Below, piece after piece: positions 25,373 to 34,926 of a stretch of DNA of 64,000 nucleotides. Below the pieces are notes generated by a model. The model saw nothing but the letters and a program-made list of their open reading frames with translations, did no database searches and was not told the origin of the DNA. A program made the translations under genes and the position numbers. Origin of the DNA: Antedon bifida (taxonomy: Eukaryota > Echinodermata > Crinoidea > Comatulida > Antedonidae); assembly GCA_963402885.1 (NCBI GenBank), contig OY727099.1:12450001-12514000 (forward strand), in the 5' to 3' direction. Positions within the stretch are counted from its first letter, which is position 1, and each line of letters opens with the position of its first letter.

Positions 25373-28300
25373 TGATTCATCATCACTACTGGAAGATTCC
25401 ATTGTTTGCTGATTTCGACCTACAACAAACAATTTTATATTATTCTTTAAAACTTCTTATTTTATGTCTTTAACACATGGCCAAGGAGTACCAAAGAGTA
25501 CCAATTTTAGTAAATTAATCACTGTCCTATCAGATAGATGGTAATCCCCCTGACACCAGGGTTATTTTGTGAACAAGTTCACCGGGGTAACGCCCTATCC
25601 ATCTCAAATGATAAAGTTATAAGGAAAAAATACTTACCTGATCTTAAATTTTGTAGCGTTGACATCATGCGCAAAATGAACGATGGTGGAACCGTTATCG
25701 TATCTCTTGTTTCTTCAAGCATTAACTCATTCACACGCATAACCTGCCAAATAAAAATGTTAATTTGTTATTGTATATGTACGAGTTCTAAAAAAAGGTT
25801 TAATAACATTGCTTCTATCAAATAGCTACCCAAATGGAAATGTTAGTTAGTAGGTTAGTTATAGTGGGAGTGTAAAACCCCAACAAAAATGTTAGTTGTA
25901 TATCAATGTTTATTACATTCCATAAAGCTCTGTCTACACTATAAAACTTTATATGACCAAAAAATGTGCTATGAGCATATATATAAAGTATATAAATCAT
26001 ACTGTAAATTATAGAAACAGTGCTCATATTCGGAACATGATCTCATAATCGCGTCGAGCATAGCTCATTGGCGAAAGTTCCGTATTTTTTAGTTGTATGA
26101 AAAAATGTCTCTGGCGATATATATAAATCCAAAGGCAAATTACTGAAAAAAATGACAATGCTGTGGATATCAGTGACTGGATCTCAATGGAGATACAAAA
26201 AAAAAAGCGAAAAGCTAAATCAAATTGATAAGTTAAAACAGCCAGAAAAGTTAGCAGAGCTTTCGGGAAACACTAGCCCTTCATATATATATTTTTTTTT
26301 TAGTAATACAGACATAACAATACAAAAAAAAGCTAGATTGTGCCAAGGAGTGGCAAAAGAGGCCAACAGCTTCTGTCGACAATTAGGCGTGCCACTCTAA
26401 CTGGACACGATAACACTGCCATATTTGCGCACTTTTTTTGTCAAACTAGTTTGATAGTCTAGACAGAGCTTTACATAAGGTGTTAACATACCTCATCCGC
26501 ATTCATAGGCCTACATGGCTCATCTGCCAACGGTGCCCATAGCTTGATATCATAGTCAATACCACTTGTTGCGAGAACTGTAAAAAAAAAAGCAACTATA
26601 GAATCAGTATCATTTAAACTGAGTGATTGGAATTCAGTGACTTTACTTCTATTAATTGTGTAGGCACAATTAAAAGATTATGGCTTGTAAATAAATATTA
26701 GACAGGTATATTATAATTAGTCATGTTGCAATCTGCTATTGATAGATGTTTTATTTTATTTTTATCTTTTACTAAGTCATTTTTTATCTATTTATTTGTA
26801 TTTATTTTTTAGCTTAATTTATTTTCAAGTAATTGTTTGTATCATTATAGGCTAACCAAACAGAAGATTTTTATTTAAATCCAAGCATTAGCCTTTATTT
26901 CTTACCTTGTATTTACATGCACCACTCATTACAGAGTACATGTACATAAATGTATGAAAAGAACACAAATACACAAATAAATAAAATACAGATTTGTTTC
27001 TGCACTTCCAACCAAGACTCAAATCTACCAAATTCTACTAACTTGGTTCATAAGGATGTGGCTGAACACAATTTACAACATGTCTGTCGCCCTCTAGAAG
27101 CATGAGAAGTTGAGTAGTATGACGATCCCAAATGAACACGTGTCCGCAATCAGAACCACTAAGCACAAGATTATCACCCCAGAATCCAGATTCCTTGATC
27201 TAAATTTAAAAGTAGATATTTTAATAGACACATTTTTCTTGTTAGTTTCCAAACTGCCCAACACATGTATCAAAATGAAATCCTTTCTCTTGATCAAAAG
27301 GTGGTTTTAAAGAACTTTAAATTACATGCACGGTAGCCGTTGTTGCTCACCATTGTTCTGGAGTTTCTGTGACCTCTGTATACACTCTTGACCTTTAATG
27401 AAGTCACATTTCTAAATTGCTCTTTTTCTTTCTCTCTTTCTTCCCTTGCCTTTCCAAGCAAAGCTTGCCGAACTCGTTCTCCTTTGCTCATCACTCTGAA
27501 AGTATAAAAATCATTTAAATCGTAGATAATTGCGAGTCAATTGTTAAAATTCTTCAATACTATGGTTGTTTCTATGGTTTAAGTAAACACAACAGAAAAC
27601 ATTGACAAAAGAAAACTTTATTTCCAATCAGAAGAATTTGCTTGCAGTCAAATATACAGTACCAATAATAAATCAAACCAAAGAGATTTATAACAAATCT
27701 TTGAATTGAGAATGTAACCACCATTGCAAATAGTTAAAAGAGTTAAGAGTATTTCCACAATTGTTGACAATGTGTATGAAGTCAATTTAGAACAAAATTA
27801 ATTACTTTTCTGTATGTATAAAATCAAACAAAATCTCAAGAGATGAACAAAGGATAATGATGATGTCATAACATACAAACAAAATCACAAATATATAATG
27901 CAACCAAAAAGTTTATGTTATATTTATAGTTTGTTTTCTTACCTTTCTGCTTTTGCTTCTTCTCTTGAATTACCCACATCATCGCTAGCTTCTCCAATCC
28001 CCTGAAAAAATGTTATGATCATTTTTTAAATCTACAATGTACAGAAGTATCTATATTTAACGGCTTTGGGGCAAGCATCTTTTAAAAATTTATACAAATG
28101 ATTTGACACTTTCTATCAAATATCAAATTGTGATGCATACCCATCTTCTACTGGTACCTGCTTCTTCACGACCCTCATTAGAACACCTTTCTTCTTCTTT
28201 TTGATCTTTTACTTCATTTTCTAATTTATTTTTAATTTTCTTTCCTTCGTTTTTATCACTTTTCTTTCCTTTGGAATCATCTGAACTTGAATTGTCAGAG

Positions 28301-31300
28301 CCACTACCATCTTTATCACCACCATCATCATCAACTTTGAAAACTTTTTTACTACGTCTGGAACGACTACGGTCCTTGGAAGTTTCAGATTCCTCGGCAG
28401 CACCTTCGGACGCAGAACTATGTTGACTGCGTCTCCTTTTCTTGTCCTCAAAACTACCAAGATCGTCAATTGTTGTACAACTTTCAGATTTTGCTGGCAA
28501 TGTTGTAGAAGATGGCATGTCTGTATCACCTGAGCATTTTTCCTGCCAATCAGAATGTTTTTTAGAGGAAGATATTCTATCAAGTGGTGTTTCATTAGGT
28601 TGTTGATTATCTAAAGTTTGTTTAACTTCATTGGTTTCAGAACTTTCGTCTATTTGACTTGAACTTTCTGGCATAGAGGTTGCTCCTTCACCTAAGGAGC
28701 ATGCCTCCATTCTTAAGGAAGTTGATTGTTGACTATCAGCAGAATGTCTTGATTCTCTCTGAGCAGGACCGACTCTTTCAGCTCTTGGTCTTCTGGGTTC
28801 TTCAGTTCTGAAGGATGTATCCATAGATGTTCTTGGAAGATCAAGCAGAACTAAAGGTTGGCTACTGGCAGCATCCTCAAGCCATCTAGTAAAGAGCTCT
28901 GACATCCGTTGCATCACACTTTGTGAAGACTGTGTTTCTAAAACAAAAAGTTTCAAATAATTATCGTAAACTAATTTCTTGTCAAAATTTCAGTGTCAAG
29001 TAAAAATGTATTGATAGGCTTACCTGCACTTTCTGCCCGAGGGCGTGCTGTTGGGCCAGTATCTGACCAATCACCTCTAACACGTAGTCTTTTTACAGGA
29101 TTAACCGGTGGCATCTGCAAGAAATGAAAATAACAAAGGTTCTTTTGAATTAAAGTAACTCTTTAATTCACAGGAGGCACAAAATACAGCAGAACCTATT
29201 AAGGGGACACTATTAGGACCTACCAAAGTTTTTTCTCAATATGGTGTCCTCTGAATAGGCACTAACTGTTAAAACAGGTATTGCTATTAGTTCGTTTCAC
29301 AGGAAATATGGGTGTCTTCTGAATAGGTTCTACTGTAGGAATCTACAACAGTATATATACACTTACTTCATCTTTGTCTAATAGAGGATCAGCTTTTCTT
29401 TCATCGGGTTCTTCAATCAATGTATCTTTTTCATCGGTGCCAAATAAGTAGATGTACTCAGAGGAGTAGCTTACAAGCATTTCTCTTCCATCATGACTGT
29501 AGCTAAGAGATGTTGGCCTGCAATACTTAGTCTGCAGATGTATTGGGCTAAATCTGCTAAACATTCCATGAATGCCACGACCAGTAAAGTTACCTATAAC
29601 GCATTTCAATAGGATTAACAAATTTGAGACATTACTGGTTTGTGTTAGATTCTGATTTTGTGAAAGATGACAGTGCTCTTAAAACTGACAATAAAAGAGA
29701 TTCTCATACCAGAGCCTTTAGTGCCAAGCATTCGTCTGTCAAATATTCTTATCGAGCTATCAGAACAACCAACGGCAAGATGATATGGAACGACTGGATT
29801 CACGGCCAGTGAAGTAACTGCACAACGACAGTTTATAAGTACATCCTGAAGATAAATGAAAATAATGAACTTATGAGTGAACTAGATAGAATATTTTCAT
29901 GAAAAACATTGACTTGTCTATGAATGAGGTGGAGCCGAGTTTAATAGCCAGTATGTCTTTTAAAAATGTTCCATTCATCCATGAATAGAAAGTATTCATT
30001 ATTTTTTTATTAATAACACAACTACTATGAACAATGCTTGGAATTTATATGGCACACATTAAAACGCACTAGACTGCATTGCACAAAATGTAAGACAAAA
30101 GAACATGAATGTACAATGTACCACATGAATGTACAACCTGAATGTGCAATGTACCACCTAAATGTGCAATGTACCACATGAATGTCCATTGTACCACCTG
30201 AATGTACAACCTGAATGTACAATGTACAACATGAATGTACAACCTGAATGTGCAATGTACCACCTAAATGTGCAATGTACCACATCTGAATGTGCAATGT
30301 ACAACCTGAATGTGCAATGTACAACCTGAATGTGCAATGTACAACCTGAATGTGCACTGTACCACCCGAATGTGCAATGTACCACCTGAATGTAAGGGCG
30401 TGTGGCGCTGTGTGTTGGACGTTCGACTACTGATCGTTAGACAGAGGTTCGAATCCAACTCTCGCCGCATTGCTTGTATCCTTAGGCAAGATACTTTACT
30501 TACGTTTACCTCTCTCCACCCAGGTGTATAAATGGGTACCCGGTTAGATCAAGACACAACTTTGCGCTGATTACTAGCTGCATATATGGGAGTATGTTTC
30601 CATAGGTGTTTGATCAGGAAATGACTGGGGTAATAATGTTCAGCGCATTGAGAGCTTGCTTATATGCGCTATATAAGAATGAACTATTATTATTATTATT
30701 AATGTGCAATGTACCACCTGAATGTACAACCTGAATGTGTAATTTACCACCTGAATGTGCAATGTACAACCTGAATGTGCAATGTACCACCTGAATGTAC
30801 AACCTGAATGTGTAATGTACCACCTGAATGTGCAATGTACAACCTGAATGTGCACTGTACCACCTGAATGTGCAATGTACAACCTAATCGTGAAAATAAT
30901 GCATGTCATGTGGAACATAATCAACCAATCAAATGGCAAGGGATAGTTGCGCAAGCTTATGTCGATAACCGATTGTAACTACTGTAGCTATTATCTTAAT
31001 GTGCGCATGATACGTTTCATATTATATAGGAAACAGTATGCACGAGCACTTATGTAAACTGATCGCTACTGGTCATGGTTAGCCATACTGCACGCGTGAC
31101 ACGATTCAAAGTTTTCATCTGAACTCATTTCCAGCTCAACTCAACTGCATGTATGTCAACATATTTTGTGCTACTTTGAGTTGTGGTCAGTTGCATGTGA
31201 ACATTATCTTTAGGAAATATCTGACAACAAATGATATTTAGACAATTAGTAAAGTACATTTATTTATAGAAAAATAAGAACACTACCTCTCTACACTCAT

Positions 31301-33866
31301 CCTTATTACAATTGGTTTTCATTCGTAAATCAAATAATCGTACTGTACCATCTTCACCACTGGAAATGAAAGCGTGAGGGTCCTGAGGTATTGTTGCCAG
31401 CTAAAATAAAGCAATTTTAATATAATTATGGACATTTTTTGTGACCATCCAATATACCCCATATATTATCATTTTAATTTGAACATCTTTTACTTATATT
31501 ATATTATACGTTCCAGATATCTGGAAGTTTATACACAATGCCAATAAATGTTACAGTACTGCAAAATGTCTATCAACCCATCAGGCATACAAACAAAGCA
31601 AAAGCCATCCAAATACAGTACCTCATATACAGTACCATAGTGGCAATTGAACATGTTGAGACCGTGAGTATCTTCTCTCTCCAACTCATTAAATGCCAAC
31701 ATACCATCTCCTGAACACGATACCACCTAGGAAACAAATAGTAAGACTTTTAATAGAGCTATTTTGTATTATAAAATGATTAAAGCACTGTCTACACTAT
31801 CAAACTAGAGTGTGATGTGCCCAAATATGGTAGTACTATGACATCATCGTGTCCATATATGGTCACATCACATTTTTATGTCAAATAAAGTTGTGTAGAC
31901 AAAGCTTTAGACCATTATCAACAAGGAAGAAACTTACTTTTGCCCGATATGTGCAATCTATTGTTTTTTGTATAGTGGCAACATTAACCATGTAATAACC
32001 AAGTAAGGAATAAAAACTCCAGAGGAATGAGACTATCTGCATGATAAACCACGCATGAAATCTGAAGTTTCCTATAGGCACGATCGATCATGTGTGTGAA
32101 TTAGCATTTGCTATCACCATGGTTGACTTTGCTGCAGAGTTTACATGAGCTCTAACTTATAATTGGTCAAATTTTTGGTTATTATTTGTTTGTTATCATT
32201 TACACTGTCAAAGACTGGTCTCCCAGTACTAGTACACTGGGGTAACTCCCTACTCGTGTTGAAAGATGTACTAGGTACTTTAAAGTGCACATGAGCTAGA
32301 TGTGTATACCTACGTTAATAGTCCTTCCGAGACTCAATCTACCACCAGAACCATAGAGTGAGTGAGCCTCGAACCCTTGCCGATGTTATGGCTACTTAAT
32401 TTCTCAGCCACTCACTCACTCAATGGAATTGGATATACATCCTTGCATATCCTAAATTAGGGGAAACCAAATTTAAATCCTTTAACTAAATTTGTTTATT
32501 GTACAGTATTATATTACCAGCTTATTCCGAGATACAGGAATGTATTTAGCACAGAATATATTGGCTCTGTGTCCTGATATAATTGAGGCAACCTTCGTCC
32601 TAGTGTGGCCATTGGTTACAACCAGGTGTTTGTCATCTGATCCTGATAAAATGGTTTCCCCATTCTCACTCCAACATATACTGTTAACCTGTAAAGAAAT
32701 CAATTTTTAATGTACGTTTTTGTAAAATAATAAAGATCAAATAGTTAATAAATTTGCAAGAATTTGACAGCAGACATCCATTCTCTAGGTAATGATTCCT
32801 TGGACACCGAAGCACAATTCTGGTTATGACTAAACTCAAGAGTTCACTTTCATTGTGTCATGGATTGGAAGTGGAGCTTTAGAGGGGAGGGAAGAACAAT
32901 CCTCTGGATCCACCCCTGGAACTGTACTCTTCAGTCAACATGAAAGTTGTTTATTCAACTTTTCACTTTCAATGTTGTTCATGCTGACAATGTGCTAGAG
33001 TTGAGTATACTTACACAACCAGAGTGAACAGCTAGCTTTGTGTCTAGCTTCAATCTTTGTACAAAATTAGCATCTCCTGGTTGATAAAAAATTAAAAACA
33101 TAAAAACAAAATCTGTTTAGGGCAGAATGGTTTGTTTGTGCTACTATCTATTATTTGCCTTTATAAACGCTTTTTTTTATTTGGTTCATCCAGTTATCTT
33201 TTGATCTTCCTTTTTGTTTTCCTTATTGTTTGTTTGAGGTATCATCTGATATGGTAAATGTGTCCAAAATAAAAAAATCAAAATGCGCAATTTCAAATTG
33301 CAAGAAAATCCTTGTGCAATTTGAAATTACGCAAATCGTTAAATCGTGCATAATAACTATATTTTTACAGTATGAAGATGCATAGACTACCGTGGTCAAA
33401 ATGACATAATGAACAATTTATGCACAGTGCCTGGACACCAAATATTGACTGTGGTGATGGAAAATATTAATTTACATACATTGCAGGAGTCGCATGGTCA
33501 ACTGTGCCAGAAAGAAACAGAAACTTTAAATTACTTTATTAAAGAGGTTTACCATACAGATAGCAACAAATAGAGAGAGGAAGGGTTTTGGGAAGTACAA
33601 GTTTCAGAATCTGTAGTTCTTTTGCATAACTAGGCTACATTCTAGGCCTAAGCCTAGTAGCTTTTCATTCTTCATCAAACTTCACAACTGTAGCAGCCTG
33701 CTGCTGCTGAGCTGCTGCCAAAACACAAACTTGATTCAATCTTGGAAATTCATCTCAAATTAGGCTATATTTACTTACCAATAATGCTTCTACGAAGTAT
33801 TTGAAAATCTAGAGAACCAATTGAACGAGCTCGAGCTTTCCATGTTATATTTCTTTTTCTGTCCAT
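25370..33866 (-). CDS. DCAF6: DDB1- and CUL4-associated factor 6 (NRIP/IQWD1 family)
   Basis: WD40 protein acting as a CUL4-DDB1 substrate receptor and, in vertebrates, a nuclear-receptor coactivator. Exons: 33866-33779, 33076-33015, 32688-32518, 31726-31622, 31400-31287, 29845-29710, 29593-29367, 29114-29024, 28937-28141, 28001-27943, 27495-27351, 27199-27043, 26577-26492, 25743-25638, 25419-25370. All phases fit: 2,394 bp, 797 aa (human 860). Residues 40-300 hold N-terminal WD repeats ([64 protein letters not shown]-like [13 protein letters not shown]). The [15 protein letters not shown] segment lies near 308-322 and [15 protein letters not shown] near 340. A Ser/Lys/Glu-rich disordered stretch (about 355-595, one long exon) follows. 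Then come a basic coiled region where human has the IQ motif, [10 protein letters not shown], the last WD repeats ([28 protein letters not shown]), and [16 protein letters not shown], ending in an acidic SSSSDDES tail. The start is the only ATG before the first donor. It is divergent from MPC2. Confidence 0.95.
25505..25600 (-). mobile_element. SINE-body fragment in the last DCAF6 intron
   Basis: The words atcactgtcctatcagatag, ggtaatcccc, ttttgtgaaca and ttcaccggggta also occur, reverse-complemented, near 41500-41575. Only the 3' half of the family is present. Confidence 0.6.
25923..26473. mobile_element. MITE of the same family split by a nested insertion
   Basis: The left end taaagctctgtctacactat (25923) and right end gtctagacagagcttta (26473) belong to one family member. 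About 400 bp of unrelated sequence lies between them, including the dispersed repeat at 26130-26222. A later insertion into the MITE is the simplest reading. Located in DCAF6 intron 13. Confidence 0.75.
26130..26222. repeat. Dispersed repeat, copy 2 (relative at 11929-12026)
   Basis: Shares ccaaaggcaaattactgaaa, tgctgtgg, tatcagtg and tctcaatgg with 11929-12026. It is nested inside the split MITE. Confidence 0.8.
29185..29337. mobile_element. MITE with ACAGYAGAACCTATT ends
   Basis: It starts tacagcagaacctattaagg and ends ctgaataggttctactgta, an inverted-repeat pair of about 16 bp. The interior repeats ggacac and tgtcctctgaatagg phrases. It sits in DCAF6 intron 7. Related words (acagtagaa, ccccttaatagg) occur at 49530-49890. 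Confidence 0.75.
30103..30885. repeat. Minisatellite, 20-bp unit accacctgaatgtgcaatgt
   Basis: Many units of acc(a)cctgaatgtgcaatgt alternate with shorter acaacctgaatgt units, in two blocks (30103-30394 and 30702-30885). Because the unit has no stop in several frames, it creates spurious open frames ([14 protein letters not shown]-type repeats on the minus strand). Located in DCAF6 intron 5. Confidence 0.93.
30395..30701 (+). mobile_element. tRNA-derived SINE inserted in the minisatellite
   Basis: The head tgtggcgctgtgtgttgg resembles a tRNA A box, and gaggttcgaatccaactc is a near-perfect B box. The body has cctctctccacccaggtgta and aatgggtacccggtt. The 3' end is gcgctatataagaatgaact followed by (att)n. 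It is flanked by aatgt on both sides, a possible short target duplication within the minisatellite unit. Confidence 0.85.
31781..31909. mobile_element. MITE, 'GTCTACACTATCAAACT' family, copy in DCAF6 intron 4
   Basis: It starts taaagcactgtctacactat and ends gtgtagacaaagcttta. The interior has gtgcccaaatatggtagtac, gacatcatcgtgtccatata and a cacatcacattttt arm. The copy is intact and palindromic. Confidence 0.9.
32212..32425 (-). mobile_element. tRNA-derived SINE (same family as 13255), minus orientation
   Basis: Reverse complement of the family order: the head (gagtgagtggctgagaaatt when reversed) lies at the right, and at the left are ggtaactccctactcgtg, agatgtactaggta, actttaaagtgcacatgag and ctaccaccagaaccata. 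Located in DCAF6 intron 3. Confidence 0.8.
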
Positions 33867-34026
33867 GGCATTGGAACTATTTAAAAATTATATTTTTAAA
33901 GACAACAATCAAGAAAATGAATTTTGTTTTGATTGAAGCTACATCCATGTCAAAGGTCAAAGTCAAACCAATACAGTGTATAGCCTCTTTGCACCATACA
34001 CAAAACACAGAGAGCAACTTTTATTT

Positions 34027-34049
34027 CCCCCCCCCCCCCCCCCCCCCCC
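34027..34049. other. Homopolymer C tract of about 23 nt next to a GC palindrome
   Basis: The run is C on the plus strand and G on the minus strand, followed by gcgaagcgcg. It lies about 160 bp upstream of the DCAF6 start codon, on the G-rich side for DCAF6 transcription. Such runs can form G-quadruplex or i-motif structures. Homopolymer length is error-prone in sequencing. Confidence 0.85.
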
Positions 34050-34269
34050 GCGAAGCGCGAAGAGACTATCATACTGTTCCAATTGTTGACTAGTTAGTAA
34101 GGCTAGACGGTGATAAATAAGCCACAAATGTAAATAAAAGTAACAATAGTATTTCTCAGAAATCAGCAATTTATTTTGATTAATTTAATGTTTTATTAGG
34201 TTAGTTAGTTAGGTAATTATTTAAAGTACTCATCTTCTTTAATTTAATGTTTGAATTTACATTATGACA

Positions 34270-34520
34270 GTTACTAGGCCTAGACTACTGACTGACTGAT
34301 AAAAAACTTGTAGGGTCTTAGTCAGTCAGGCCTAGCTAGGCCTAGTAGGCTTAGCTTAGAAGACTAGGCCTAGGCATAGAGCATAGGACCTAGTAAGTTC
34401 GGCCTAGTCTGGGTAGACTAGTCCCTAGGGTAGGCCATATAGGCTAGTGTATCCATAACCTCCATTGTGTATCTAGCTATACATGCTTTTTATAGTCATA
34501 GGCCTAATATTAAACATAGA
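34270..34520. repeat. Cluster of AGGCCT / TAGGCCTAG motifs
   Basis: At least six closely spaced words such as aggcctag, taggcctagg and taggcctaat, between the poly-C tract and the MPC2 coding start. Confidence 0.7.
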
Positions 34521-34926
34521 GTTTTATCATTTATGCGCAATTTGAACGATTTGTGCAATTTGAAATAGAAAGTATTTCCTATATCTGGCCCTATTAAGAC
34601 ATTAATTGTTGCTGGTTCTCAAATCAGTACTGTATGTAATACTAATAGAAATACTAAAATAGGCCTAACTAAAGGCTAAATTGATGCAGAGCCGAATTAT
34701 CCTTTTTAAATGTAGCCTTAGGCTTATTTAATATTCTGTAAAATACGCTTTTGAAATTGTACAAACATGTTATTTTTTGTTAAAGTCATTTTATTTATAT
34801 TACAAAATTGAATTGAAGGGTTTTGATTGAAATTTCTACAGTATAGAATTAGAAGAAAACTAAATGTCAATGTAAATTTAAAATTATTTGTTTAAACCTA
34901 TACTTTTTGCTTTGTTACAGATTTAA

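Larger units (their letters stand above)
33867..34926. promoter_or_regulatory. Putative bidirectional promoter, DCAF6 / MPC2
   Basis: The two start codons face away from each other across 1,060 bp. A splice acceptor (ctttgttacag, ending at 34920) lies six bases before the MPC2 ATG, so MPC2 has a non-coding first exon somewhere in this interval. The interval also has the poly-C tract and an AGGCCT-type cluster (34270-34520). Human MPC2 and DCAF6 are likewise head-to-head. Confidence 0.75.

Noticed and set aside
28221-28595. A 124-aa minus-strand frame
   Set aside because: It overlaps DCAF6 exon 9 in another frame. The exon's own frame carries the family motifs and fits the splice phases.
30025-30954. 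Overlapping minus-strand frames of 64-110 aa rich in [12 protein letters not shown]-type repeats
   Set aside because: They are translations of the 20-bp minisatellite, which has no stop in several frames, and lie inside a DCAF6 intron.
33821-34093. A 90-aa plus-strand frame with a proline run
   Set aside because: The proline run is the poly-C tract and the frame lies antisense to DCAF6 exon 1. There is no other support.
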